This document shows positions 1 to 9,061 of a stretch of DNA of 64,000 nucleotides, piece by piece. The position numbers were made by a program, and so were the translations under genes. Where the stretch lies: assembly GCA_913056495.1 (NCBI GenBank), contig CAJXMO010000005.1, positions 62,001 to 126,000 of the forward strand, written 5' to 3'. This DNA comes from an uncultured Alteromonadaceae bacterium. GTDB lineage: Bacteria; Pseudomonadota; Gammaproteobacteria; Enterobacterales; Alteromonadaceae. Within the stretch, counting starts at the first letter, position 1. The number at the start of each line of letters is the position of its first letter. The notes under the pieces are model-generated. The model saw nothing but the letters and a program-made list of their open reading frames with translations, did no database searches and was not told the DNA's origin.

Positions 1-1789
1 GCTTATTCGTTTCATTAGAGATTTTCAGGTTAATCAGCGTTTTTGATTGGTTAATCCCCACAACCTGATAATCCAGGTTCTTATTTAAGCTGGTTGCTTT
101 TTGGAGCTCTGGAAAGCTGATTTTTAACTGACTGCCAACTGAGAGCCCGAGCGGCTCTGCCAATTCAATTTGCAATCCTTGTGTCGAAAAATTTCGGGTG
201 ACACCCTGTGCGTCTTGCTTTGCAAATTTAAGCTCTACCTGAGTTTTATAACTGAATCTGGACTCCTTTCTTAGATTGACATAACGAATGGCGACTTCCT
301 GAACCGGCTTTACGGCTAGTGTTCTGTCGTGTTTAAATCGATTTAATACATTTGCTTTTTCAATATTCAATGGGTTTTGCTGATAATTCAGTTTTGTTTC
401 TTCATCATTTATATCGGTTAAAAAAACAAGGTAGCTTAACCGATTGAGTCGCTGTTTTAAGCGGGCTGGCGGCTCTGCATGAATACCCGATTCGGACTGG
501 GGTAGGGTATCTGGCAACTGAAGTAGTTCCGGCGAAACATCCACCATCTGGACTTTATAAACCATCCAGTTATTTTTACGCGATGCAAATCCAAAAAATA
601 AGGCCTTTAGGGCTTCAGACTCTGCCAGCTCGGAATCGGTTGCAGAATAAAAATGAATACGACCTTTATAAACATGTGTAAATGCATATATCAGGCTATG
701 TTTAATTCGTCCGGGCTGTGACAGCATTTTTTTGAGTCTGGTGTGACTTAATAAATGATTTAAGCAGTTGTGATTTTTTTCGTCATACCAGTGTTTGTTG
801 ATATGGTCATTGTTATCTGTGACTAAACAATAACGACAGTTTAAATAACCTTCCGGGGTGGTCTCAATAAACACGGGTAAACTGGTTATGCGGGGGAGAT
901 AAAATTGCTCATAGCCTTTGGTTATTATTGCTTCAATCGTATTATCTAAATTCAGTTTATAGCGTCTTTTATTGCCATTAATAAAATTATTCAAAAACTG
1001 ATCAAAGGCTTTTGTATTAAAATCTTCTTTCAGCCGCTCGCAACTGATATAGACGTAATCATTTTTATCTTCAATATGACTGATTTGATACTGAATTTTG
1101 TCTTTCAGCCCCAATGCATATTCCTGCTCCAAACCGGCAAGGCGAAGGAAAAAGCGTTGACCGGTTGAGAAGGTTGCGGGTTTTAAGACTTTAATTCTGA
1201 CACCGCTAACCGATAAGTCAGTGGTAATGGCTTGTATACTGTTATCTATATCTAATTCAAGCTCAACCTGCATCGCATAGTTCATGCGCTCTTCTTTACG
1301 CGACCCGCGATCACCAAAATAGACGGGTTTGGCAAGATAACTTGTTTTTTTTATTTGTCGGCTGTCGGTTTTGTTTTGAGTGGCAGAACCGGGTTGGCTC
1401 TCCTGCAGGCGTAATTGCTGCTCTTGCTTGTGCATGACTTTGAAATTGTTTTCGGCATTTTGCACTTGCTCGTAGACACCCTGAGTATAATGGCCAAAGG
1501 TATCCAGTCCTTTTTCAAACAGCTCAATGGCAATACTGTCCATATAATGCGTGATGCCGTTATGCTGATATTCCCGACAGAGACCATCAACATGTCCGCG
1601 TAAGTCTATTTGTCGGGTGCAGGGAGCACTGAGCCGAGTTAATTCCATTTTAATTAAAAATCTTTGCGGCCGGGTTAATTGCTCTGTAAGGCGTTTGAAT
1701 GCCAGACCAAAATCCGCTTGCTTGGTCAAAGGTTTCAAAGTTTCGATCAGCGTTTTATGTTCTGCTAATGTTGGGTCTAAATTATCCAT
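1..1789 (-). CDS. Tandem PilZ-domain protein, 3' end beyond the window
   Basis: The minus strand is open from an ATG at 1789 to the left edge (596 codons plus one base, no stop seen). Two PilZ modules are visible. The first, near residue 160, has RKEER followed by DLSVSG; the second, near residue 503, has RKESR followed by NFSTQG. Both fit the RxxxR...(D/N)xSxxG signature that binds cyclic-di-GMP in the PilZ family (PF07238). The roughly 300 residues between them match no domain I know. No signal peptide or membrane segment is seen, so it is probably a cytoplasmic receptor. It is divergent from radA across about 160 bp. The C-terminus and total length cannot be judged here. Confidence 0.85.
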   Translation of the reverse strand, partial: MDNLDPTLAEHKTLIETLKPLTKQADFGLAFKRLTEQLTRPQRFLIKMELTRLSAPCTRQIDLRGHVDGLCREYQHNGITHYMDSIAIELFEKGLDTFGHYTQGVYEQVQNAENNFKVMHKQEQQLRLQESQPGSATQNKTDSRQIKKTSYLAKPVYFGDRGSRKEERMNYAMQVELELDIDNSIQAITTDLSVSGVRIKVLKPATFSTGQRFFLRLAGLEQEYALGLKDKIQYQISHIEDKNDYVYISCERLKEDFNTKAFDQFLNNFINGNKRRYKLNLDNTIEAIITKGYEQFYLPRITSLPVFIETTPEGYLNCRYCLVTDNNDHINKHWYDEKNHNCLNHLLSHTRLKKMLSQPGRIKHSLIYAFTHVYKGRIHFYSATDSELAESEALKALFFGFASRKNNWMVYKVQMVDVSPELLQLPDTLPQSESGIHAEPPARLKQRLNRLSYLVFLTDINDEETKLNYQQNPLNIEKANVLNRFKHDRTLAVKPVQEVAIRYVNLRKESRFSYKTQVELKFAKQDAQGVTRNFSTQGLQIELAEPLGLSVGSQLKISFPELQKATSLNKNLDYQVVGINQSKTLINLKISNETNK

Positions 1790-1950
1790 CATGTCCCGCA
1801 ATTAAACGATTTTGGTTACTATGATTAGTTATCGCCCGACGACAGCTTAACTTTTGGGCTAATCATTTGAATTATTTATTTTTATCTAAAACTCAATTTA
1901 AGTTTAATGTAAACTGTGGGAATGTGTAAGTAAATCGACTAGTTTTATCT

Positions 1951-3312
1951 ATGGCTAAATCTAAAACTGCCTGGGTGTGTAATGAATGTGGTGCTGATTT
2001 TTCCCGCTGGGTGGGACAGTGCAACGAATGTAAGGCATGGAATTCGGTCACTGAGGTGCGTTTGGCTAAAGCATCCGGTGCTCAGAGTCGTTATGCCGGT
2101 TATGCAGGTCAGGTTGAAAGTAAAATCGAAACGTTAGAGTCCATTGAACTGGCTGAATTACCCAGATTTACAAGTGGTTTAAAAGAGTTTGATCGGGTCT
2201 TAGGCGGTGGCATAGTGCCAGGTTCAGCAGTTTTAATTGGCGGTTCTCCGGGGGCCGGTAAAAGTACGGTTTTGCTGCAAACTATGTGTTTTTTAGCGCA
2301 AAACATGACAGTTTTATATATAACCGGCGAAGAATCATTGCAACAGGTTGCGATGCGCGCAGAGCGGTTAGGCCTGCCCAAAGATAAACTTAAACTCTTG
2401 TCCGAAACCAATGTGGAGACCATTTGTCAGTTGGCTAATACTATTAAGCCGAGTGTCATGGTGATAGATTCAATTCAGGTAATGCATATGGCTGAGGTGC
2501 AGTCAGCCCCCGGCAGTGTCTCTCAGGTTCGTGAATCTGCAGCTTATTTAACTCGTTATGCTAAACAAAATAATGTTGCTATTTTTATGGTGGGTCATGT
2601 AACTAAAGACGGTAGTCTGGCAGGCCCTAAAGTATTAGAGCACTGTATCGATTGCTCCATTTTGTTAGATGGTTCTTCTGATAGCCGCTACCGGACATTA
2701 CGGAGTCATAAAAACCGCTTTGGTGCGGTGAATGAATTAGGTGTGTTCGCCATGACCGAAAAAGGCATGAAAGAAGTATCTAATCCCTCTGCGATATTTT
2801 TATCAAGAGCTGAAGTGCCATCTTCCGGCAGTTTAGTGATGGTGGTCTGGGAAGGTACACGGCCTCTGATGGTTGAGTTGCAGGCACTGGCTGACGATTC
2901 TGCGCTGGGAAATCCGAGGCGGGTTGCGGTAGGACTTGAACAAAACCGGCTTGCATTGTTATTGGCTGTGCTACATCGTCATGCAGGATTGCAACTGGGC
3001 GATCAGGATGTATTTGTAAATGTGGTGGGCGGCGTTAAAGTATCAGAAACCGCTGCTGATTTAGCATTATTGCTGGCGCTGGTTTCCAGTTTCAAAAATC
3101 TGGTACTCGCACAGGATTTGGTCGTGTTTGGCGAGGTGGGTTTATCCGGTGAAATTCGGCCGGTTCCAAATGGTGTTGAACGTCTGAAAGAAGCGGCTAA
3201 ACATGGTTTTAAACGCGCAATCATTCCTAAGCAAAATGTACCTAAAGGCGGTATCGAAGGGGTAGAAATTATTGCCGTGAGCCAGTTAAGTGAGGCCGTT
3301 GAAGTTATTTGA
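1951..3312 (+). CDS. radA: DNA repair protein RadA
   Basis: RadA is a RecA-like ATPase that promotes branch migration and processing of recombination intermediates. The 453-residue product has all expected parts in order: an N-terminal C4 zinc finger (CNEC...CNEC, residues 10-27), Walker A GGSPGAGKST near residue 98, the family-specific KNRFG motif near 254, and a C-terminal Lon-protease-like domain. Length matches E. coli RadA (about 460). The ATG at 1951 begins MAKSKTAW, the usual RadA N-terminus. It stands alone, divergent from the PilZ gene and convergent with the CPXCG gene, with a hairpin just downstream. Confidence 0.97.
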   Translation: MAKSKTAWVCNECGADFSRWVGQCNECKAWNSVTEVRLAKASGAQSRYAGYAGQVESKIETLESIELAELPRFTSGLKEFDRVLGGGIVPGSAVLIGGSPGAGKSTVLLQTMCFLAQNMTVLYITGEESLQQVAMRAERLGLPKDKLKLLSETNVETICQLANTIKPSVMVIDSIQVMHMAEVQSAPGSVSQVRESAAYLTRYAKQNNVAIFMVGHVTKDGSLAGPKVLEHCIDCSILLDGSSDSRYRTLRSHKNRFGAVNELGVFAMTEKGMKEVSNPSAIFLSRAEVPSSGSLVMVVWEGTRPLMVELQALADDSALGNPRRVAVGLEQNRLALLLAVLHRHAGLQLGDQDVFVNVVGGVKVSETAADLALLLALVSSFKNLVLAQDLVVFGEVGLSGEIRPVPNGVERLKEAAKHGFKRAIIPKQNVPKGGIEGVEIIAVSQLSEAVEVI

Positions 3313-3332
3313 TGGTGTTAAGTTGGCTAAGC

Positions 3333-3356
3333 AAGCCAGTCTGTGTTGACTGGCTT
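3333..3356. terminator. Hairpin between convergent radA and CPXCG genes
   Basis: Perfect 8-bp inverted repeat (AAGCCAGT / ACTGGCTT) around an 8-base loop, 20 bp after the radA stop. It lacks a clear U-tract on either strand, so intrinsic termination is plausible rather than certain. Confidence 0.45.
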
Positions 3357-3369
3357 AATATACCTTAGG

Positions 3370-3561
3370 TTAATTATCGGTTTCTAATAACACATCTACG
3401 TGATTGTCACTTTCATCCAGATGAAAACTTACATGGATACTGTTACAACACGCCGGACAGTCTTCATAATAATCCTGATCACCGTTTGAATCGTCTAATG
3501 TCAGATGAATATGATGACCACAATGTGGGCACTCTGTCGATTTATCAATAAGATGCATCAT
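3370..3561 (-). CDS. CPXCG-motif cysteine-rich small protein
   Basis: A 63-residue protein with two zinc-knuckle-like cysteine pairs, CPHCG (near residue 12) and CPACC (near residue 38), followed by an acidic tail. This matches the small Cys_rich_CPXCG family (PF14255) in length and in the position of the two motifs. The pairs probably bind one zinc ion. No function is established for the family and the context gives none: the gene stands alone, convergent with radA. The start could be either of two adjacent ATG codons. An AAGGAG-like site is visible just upstream on the minus strand. Confidence 0.85.
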   Translation of the reverse strand: MMHLIDKSTECPHCGHHIHLTLDDSNGDQDYYEDCPACCNSIHVSFHLDESDNHVDVLLETDN

Positions 3562-3820
3562 AGTACTCCTTCATTATCTTGTTGTTTAAGACTTGATTTG
3601 TAATAGCATCCGGGCAAAGTTCAGGTTTTAACCTATACCAGTATGGGGTATGGCAAACCGTCGAATCTCATTTCAGATTACAAAACAAGTCGGCAATGCT
3701 GCCGATAATCAACTCAACCGGAAAATTAAAGGCTAATTAAACTATAGCTGATATAAGCTTTTTATCATGCTTGCGATGCAGATTATCCAGCCTCTGGCTG
3801 GGACTTTTGTAGGTTAGGAT

Positions 3821-4687
3821 TTACAGCTGAGCTATACTTCTAAGCATCTGTTTTGCTTGATCTATATAGCTGCCGGCAAATATATTTGCATGATTTAATA
3901 TGTGGTAAAAATTATAAATATCACGTCGTTTCTCATAGCCGGGTTCTTTTTCGGTTATGCTGTAATAACCCTGATAAAAAGCTTGCGGAAACGCACCGAA
4001 TAATTCTGTCATAGCTAGATCGGTTTCATAATCTCCATAATAACAGGCTGGGTCATATAAAAAGAATTGGTTCTGACTGAATCCGATATTGCCTCGCCAA
4101 AGATCACCATGCAATAAACAGGCATCCAGCTTTCTCGGTTTGAGTAAGTTATGTACAAGTGCAACCACTTCATCAATATCGGCTATTTTGATCTGTTTTT
4201 CAGCTAATAGCTCAAGCTGATAGCCAATTCTTTGCTCAGAGAAAAACGTGGACCAGTTATTTTGCCAACGATTGAATTGAGGCGTTTTACCAATAAAATT
4301 ATTGTCTTCAAAACCAAACATAGGCTGGCGACTGACCTGATGGAGTTGTGCCAATTGACAACCTGCGTCAAACCAGGCTCGATCACTGCCTTGTGAGAAT
4401 TCAACAAATTCTAAAATAAGATAGGTATGCGCTTTACTTAATCCAAGGTCAATGACTTTGGGGGTCGAGACAGTGTTTGTCAGAGCCAGGCTATTAAGCG
4501 CGAGTGCTTCAGCACGAAAGTTATCAAAAAAAGTTAAATCATTGATTTTAACAAAATACATCTGATTCTGGCCGCTAATACAGTACGCCTGACTGATATC
4601 TCCGCCGGAAACGACTTGTTTGGATTCGATCTGGAAGCTGTCTTGCTGAAAATCACTAATCGCTTGTTCTACTTGATGCCACATCAT
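3821..4687 (-). CDS. Fructosamine kinase family protein
   Basis: This 288-residue protein belongs to the fructosamine/ketosamine-3-kinase family (PF03881; E. coli YniA is a relative). The phosphotransferase catalytic loop HGDLWRGNIGF and the metal-binding segment DPACYYGDYETDLAM are both present and in order, and length is typical. Eukaryotic members phosphorylate sugar amines so that glycated proteins are deglycated; the bacterial substrate is not settled. It lies downstream of csdA-csdE on the same strand, about 78 bp beyond csdE, so co-transcription is possible. Two adjacent ATGs (MM) make the exact start uncertain by one codon. Confidence 0.93.
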   Translation of the reverse strand: MMWHQVEQAISDFQQDSFQIESKQVVSGGDISQAYCISGQNQMYFVKINDLTFFDNFRAEALALNSLALTNTVSTPKVIDLGLSKAHTYLILEFVEFSQGSDRAWFDAGCQLAQLHQVSRQPMFGFEDNNFIGKTPQFNRWQNNWSTFFSEQRIGYQLELLAEKQIKIADIDEVVALVHNLLKPRKLDACLLHGDLWRGNIGFSQNQFFLYDPACYYGDYETDLAMTELFGAFPQAFYQGYYSITEKEPGYEKRRDIYNFYHILNHANIFAGSYIDQAKQMLRSIAQL

Positions 4688-4765
4688 TAGTGCCTTATTT
4701 CGAGCCAGGTTAAATTTAGCTTAGCAAGTGCCTGCATGTTTTGCGAATCTTTAATAAAAATTTGC

Positions 4766-5173
4766 TCATGATTCAGTAGTAAGTTGCTTGATATGTTCAA
4801 ATATATGGCAAAGCCCCTTGGTTCGGGATTGGCTGAGCTGCTGACTGAGTCCGAGCTGCTCAAAATAATTATTCAGATCAAATGACTCAATGTAGGTTTT
4901 ATCTTTATCGTTGAGCGCTTCGAGTAAAAGCACGATTAAGCCGCTGACAATCCTTGAATCACTGATAGCGCTGAACTGATAGCGTTCACCCGATTGATTA
5001 ACTTGCAGCCAGACCTGACTTTCGCAGCCATGGACAAGACTTTTTTCGGTTTTATCCGTCTGACTGGTTTTATTTGAATCTCCGCCCAGTTTCATCAGTA
5101 GGCGATACTGTTCCTGCCAGTTATTGATATTAATAAATTGCTGAGCATGTTTTGGGAAGTCAGTGGTTTTCAT
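4766..5173 (-). CDS. csdE: Sulfur acceptor protein CsdE (SufE family)
   Basis: A 135-residue SufE/CsdE-family sulfur acceptor. The acceptor cysteine is Cys50 in VHGCESQVWL, the family signature. It takes the persulfide from a cysteine desulfurase. Its ATG overlaps the stop of the upstream csdA by 4 bp (ATGA), so the two are translationally coupled, as expected for partners. CsdE rather than SufE is favoured by the neighbour being a lone desulfurase outside any sufABCD cluster. Confidence 0.93.
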   Translation of the reverse strand: MKTTDFPKHAQQFININNWQEQYRLLMKLGGDSNKTSQTDKTEKSLVHGCESQVWLQVNQSGERYQFSAISDSRIVSGLIVLLLEALNDKDKTYIESFDLNNYFEQLGLSQQLSQSRTKGLCHIFEHIKQLTTES

Positions 5174-6393
5174 AAAAAGTCGTCCAGTTGATCTAAACAG
5201 GATAAAAAATAGTCTATTTCTTCAATCAGAGTATAGGCCGCTATTGAAACCCGCAGACTTCCGCCGGGTGCAATACTCTGAATAAGCGGCATGGCGCAGT
5301 GACTGCCGGAGCGAATCGCGATTCCCATTTGACTCAATAATTCAGCCGCATCGGCACTATGAAAGTCCTTAATTATAAAACTGACGGCACCCGTTAATTG
5401 TTCCGTTGCGAGTAAACTAATTGCACTGCGTTTTTTAAGTTGTTCAATTAGATACTCAGTCAGTTTATGTTCATAAGCTCTGAGTTTGTTCAGATTCTGG
5501 TTGGCTAAAAAGTCAAGCGTTGCACCCAATGCAAAGACCCCTGAAATATTGGGGGTACCGGCTTCAAATTTATAGGGCAACTGATTAAATTCGCTTTCAG
5601 TCAAACTCACTTGTTTTACCATTTCGCCGCCATATTGATAGGGTGGCAACGCAATGAGCCGAGATTTTTTGCCATAACATACACCTAAACCTGTGCCGGC
5701 GTACATTTTATGGGCAGAAAAAAAGTAAAAATCACAGGCCAATTGTTGCACATTAATTGGCATATGATTAATCGCCTGAGAGCCATCTATAATGGTGATA
5801 ATATTGTTATTGGTGGCTAGTTCAATTATCTCTTCGACAGGCTGCTTTACACCTGTGGCATTATTTACGTGGGCCAGTGCAATAACCCGTGTTTTATCTG
5901 ATATTTGGGTGTGAAGCGCTTGCAGATCAATTCTGAGCTGTTCATCCAGTTTTGCGATGGTTAACTCAAGCTGATATTTTTTTGCCAATTGCTGCCAGGT
6001 GACAAAGTGAGCATGGTGCTCACTTAATGCAATAATAATCTCATCTCCGGCTTGTAAGTGGCTTTCACATAAGCCATTGGCTATCAGATTTGCAGCTTCG
6101 GTTGCACCTTTTGTCCAAACAATTTCGTCTTTTTCTGCTGCGTTGAGCCAGTCAGCCGTTTTTTGACGTATCGATTCAAACTGATTGCTGGTGCCCAATG
6201 CGAGTTGATGCGATGACCTGTGAACATTCGCATGGTGATATTGATAATAATCAGCAATGCTGTCGAGCGCAGGTTGGCAGATATGAGTGGTGGCAGCATT
6301 ATCTAAATAGGCTTGGCTAATCGGTGAATTTAACTGATTATTAAAAAACGGAAACTGATGTCTAAAATCAATTATAAAATCAGGTGTGTGCAT
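5170..6393 (-). CDS. csdA: Cysteine desulfurase CsdA
   Basis: A 407-residue class V PLP-dependent cysteine desulfurase of the SufS/CsdA group. The PLP lysine is K229 in SAHKMYAGTG, and the catalytic cysteine is C366 in RSGSHCAMP, the group II form of the active-site loop. It removes sulfur from cysteine and passes it to CsdE, encoded immediately downstream with a 4-bp overlap. The start at 6393 gives the normal N-terminus with no extension. The paired csdA-csdE arrangement resembles E. coli, but the tcdA (csdL) gene that follows there is replaced here by a fructosamine-kinase-like gene. Confidence 0.95.
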   Translation of the reverse strand: MHTPDFIIDFRHQFPFFNNQLNSPISQAYLDNAATTHICQPALDSIADYYQYHHANVHRSSHQLALGTSNQFESIRQKTADWLNAAEKDEIVWTKGATEAANLIANGLCESHLQAGDEIIIALSEHHAHFVTWQQLAKKYQLELTIAKLDEQLRIDLQALHTQISDKTRVIALAHVNNATGVKQPVEEIIELATNNNIITIIDGSQAINHMPINVQQLACDFYFFSAHKMYAGTGLGVCYGKKSRLIALPPYQYGGEMVKQVSLTESEFNQLPYKFEAGTPNISGVFALGATLDFLANQNLNKLRAYEHKLTEYLIEQLKKRSAISLLATEQLTGAVSFIIKDFHSADAAELLSQMGIAIRSGSHCAMPLIQSIAPGGSLRVSIAAYTLIEEIDYFLSCLDQLDDFL

Positions 6394-6487
6394 TCAAATC
6401 CTAGTTCATCAGGTGACGCTAACAGAAGAGCTATCCTAACTGTCTTCGGTATAACTCAGGTTAAGCGCTATATGATAACAAATCAGG

Positions 6488-8719
6488 TCAAAAAACAAAG
6501 CTATCTGACTTTCTAAACAAGGGGTCTTCAGACAGTAGTTTCTGATTAATTTGCTCCACTGTCAGCGGTCTGGCATAAAAATATCCCTGAATATAGCGAC
6601 AACCTAACTGATTTAAAAAATCTAATTGCTGCTGGTTTTCAACACCTTCAGCAACCAGGGTGAGATCCAAGCTTTGAGCCAGACTAGTAATCGCTTTTAC
6701 GATACTGACATCATTAAAGTCATGGGGCAGATCTTTTACAAATGAGCGGTCAATTTTGAGTGTATCGACCGGGAAATTTTTTAAATAAGACAAAGAAGAA
6801 TAGCCGACACCAAAATCGTCAATCGAAAGCGAGAGGCCAGCATGCGTGACTTTTTGCATAAAATCTTCATGCTGAATGATGTTCTCAATAAAAACCTGCT
6901 CGGTTAATTCAAGCTCCAGTGTGGTACTGGGTAGCCCGTATTTATTGTATGTTTTAAATATAAAATCAAATAAATCATTGGTTTGAATCTGTCGGCCAGA
7001 TATATTAATGGCCATCGTCAGTTCCGTATAGCCCATAGTATGCCACTCTTTTAATTGGGCACAGGCCTGTTCAAAAATCCATTCACCGAGCGGAACGATT
7101 AAACCGGTTTCTTCAGCTACTGAAATAAATTGCTCCGGGTTCACCCATTGATGGGTTTTGGGATGCTGCCAGCGAATTAAAGCTTCGAATCCGGTGCAAA
7201 TATTTCGCTCGCTGTCGACTTTGGGTTGATAGTGTAGCTGAAACTGATTTTGTTCGAGTGCAGTTCTTAAATAACCAGCGAGCTCGACCCGCTGTGAAAT
7301 ATCTTGGTGCAGTTTTTGGGTATACTGACAGATACAATTTTTACCGCTTTCTTTTGCCTGATTCAGGGCACTATCAGCATTTCGAATAAGTTCAATGGCA
7401 CTGACTTGCTGATTATTGGCATAAGCAAAGCCGATACTGACCGAGGTGTAAAACTGATAATTATCGACTTCGAAGTGAGTATCCAATAATGCAAGAATGC
7501 TTTCAGCCAAGCGCTCAATAACCAGATGAGAGGCTAGCTCATCAATATAGATAGCAAATTCATCGCCGCCGATACGCGCCATATAGTATTTAGGATGAAC
7601 CAGTTGAATTAATTTATTTGTTACCTGGCTCAATAGTTTATCACCCGCGGCGTGGCCTAAAACATCATTAACATCTTTAAATCGGTCCAAATCAACCAGA
7701 ATAACACCTAGATATCGGCTATTTTTATGCTTAAGTTGATGACTAATATGCTTATCCAGTGCCGAGCGATTTGGCAAACCCGTGAGTTTGTCGTAGTTAG
7801 CGGTTTTAATCAGATCTTGTTCAGTTTTTTCTCTTTGCCTGATTTGAAATTCTAAATCCCGGTTTATTTTATTCAGATAGCGAGAGTAGCTGCGGGTTGA
7901 AAAAAGTAGTTGAATAATAATTGAAAAAATTAACGTACTTAATAGACCAATCCAGGTGATGTAACTGGAGTAGGTCGTTTTAATTTTATTAAGCTGAGCC
8001 TGAGTAGGCCATAAGGTAAAGTGCCAGGTTTGATTAAAAAGCTGTATACTGGCTTTAACCTGTGTGTGACTTTGATCTTCGTAATCGCCGTAAAAATGGT
8101 AGATATCTTTGTTGTTTAAATCGATTTTAAATTGATAACCCGGACTTAATGATAGTTTGGCAACATTATCGAGAAATTCATTTTGTCGAATCACACCACT
8201 GATAAAACCTTTATGGTCATCAGCTTGACCAATTGGTGCATAAATTAATAAACCATTCATACCTTGTACCAGCTTCCAGTTGGCGACAGTGGCAACTTGT
8301 CCGGTTTGAATGGCTTTATCGAGTGTCTCATTGATAAATGGAATTTTAGACAGTGCTAGATTGAATGCGTTTTGGTTGCCAATTAATGGTTCTATCCAGC
8401 GAATGGTTTTCCCCTGGTCAATCCAGACAACCGCCTGTAAAAATTCGTGATTGTCGATAATATGCTTGGCTTGCTGGTGCCAGAGAAATGCATCCGGTTG
8501 ACCAAATGTCAGCCATTGTTTAGCCAGCCAGTTGTATAAAAAAATTTGCTCATTTAACTCAGATTTGAGCTGACTGGTTAAGCCTGACAACTGCTGGTTT
8601 AGCGTTTTTTGAATTTTTTGTTGCTCAATGCGCTCTATTGCCGAAACGGTAATAAATGTAATTATTATGCCGATAATAAAAACCAGTACTGCATATTTTA
8701 TATGTCTGAATAATTGCAT
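6488..8719 (-). CDS. Membrane GGDEF-EAL cyclic-di-GMP enzyme
   Basis: A 743-residue sensor with an N-terminal membrane helix (about residues 8-27), a roughly 220-residue extracytoplasmic domain resembling a CHASE-type sensor, a second helix (about 252-273), a short coiled linker, a GGDEF domain with intact RIGGDEF near 384-388, and an EAL domain with intact EALIRW near 511. Both active-site signatures are kept, so it may synthesise cyclic-di-GMP, degrade it, or both. The RxxD inhibitory site that usually lies five residues before GGDEF is not seen. The substrate-binding DDFGVGYSSL and the LKIDRSFV segment of active EAL domains are present. It is transcribed alone. Confidence 0.93.
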   Translation of the reverse strand: MQLFRHIKYAVLVFIIGIIITFITVSAIERIEQQKIQKTLNQQLSGLTSQLKSELNEQIFLYNWLAKQWLTFGQPDAFLWHQQAKHIIDNHEFLQAVVWIDQGKTIRWIEPLIGNQNAFNLALSKIPFINETLDKAIQTGQVATVANWKLVQGMNGLLIYAPIGQADDHKGFISGVIRQNEFLDNVAKLSLSPGYQFKIDLNNKDIYHFYGDYEDQSHTQVKASIQLFNQTWHFTLWPTQAQLNKIKTTYSSYITWIGLLSTLIFSIIIQLLFSTRSYSRYLNKINRDLEFQIRQREKTEQDLIKTANYDKLTGLPNRSALDKHISHQLKHKNSRYLGVILVDLDRFKDVNDVLGHAAGDKLLSQVTNKLIQLVHPKYYMARIGGDEFAIYIDELASHLVIERLAESILALLDTHFEVDNYQFYTSVSIGFAYANNQQVSAIELIRNADSALNQAKESGKNCICQYTQKLHQDISQRVELAGYLRTALEQNQFQLHYQPKVDSERNICTGFEALIRWQHPKTHQWVNPEQFISVAEETGLIVPLGEWIFEQACAQLKEWHTMGYTELTMAINISGRQIQTNDLFDFIFKTYNKYGLPSTTLELELTEQVFIENIIQHEDFMQKVTHAGLSLSIDDFGVGYSSLSYLKNFPVDTLKIDRSFVKDLPHDFNDVSIVKAITSLAQSLDLTLVAEGVENQQQLDFLNQLGCRYIQGYFYARPLTVEQINQKLLSEDPLFRKSDSFVF

Positions 8720-8880
8720 TCCAATGTACTTTGTTGCTGATGCCAGTTGGTTTAACCTAGTTTTAAACTGCGGGCAGACTTAATTAACTGATAGGCTTGT
8801 CAAAAATTGTTAACTAATAGCATATATCAATCATAAAAAGGAAGCTAATGATTTCACATGTGAGATAAGGTAGGCATAAG

Positions 8881-8914
8881 TAAAAAAAAGCCCTAACATT
8901 CAAAGATAGGGCAA
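8881..8914 (-). terminator. Minus-strand intrinsic terminator in the GGDEF-EAL/psrA gap
   Basis: Read on the minus strand, a GCCCTA / TAGGGC stem with an 11-base loop is followed by eight T residues (8881-8888 region). No gene recognised upstream on that strand needs a terminator here; the next minus-strand gene begins 160 bp downstream. It may end a short leader or an unannotated small transcript starting between 8920 and 9040. The rest of this 320-bp gap shows only the psrA control region. Confidence 0.6.
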
Positions 8915-9027
8915 AAGCACATTTACACTAGCGTTTTTAAGACTAGTCTAATCGACGTAAAGTTCAAAAAAAGTAAACAAATAATTGTTCTAATGTTAAT
9001 TGACAAGATCTGGTTTTAAACGTAAAT

Positions 9028-9045
9028 TTTAAACAAGTGTTTGAA
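9028..9045. promoter_or_regulatory. PsrA-like operator palindrome
   Basis: An 18-bp imperfect palindrome (7 of 8 arm positions match) whose core is AAAC-N4-GTTTG. This fits the (C/G)AAAC-N4-GTTT(C/G) site described for PsrA in Pseudomonas. It ends 16 bp before the psrA start at 9062, so autoregulation is likely. It may also govern fadE if the two genes share a transcript. Confidence 0.6.
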
Positions 9046-9061
9046 TTTGTGTCTGGTTATC

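Noticed and set aside
1351..1805. Three small reading frames (60-80 codons) on both strands
   Set aside because: All are out-of-frame shadows of the tandem PilZ gene, which is open through the whole stretch on the minus strand.
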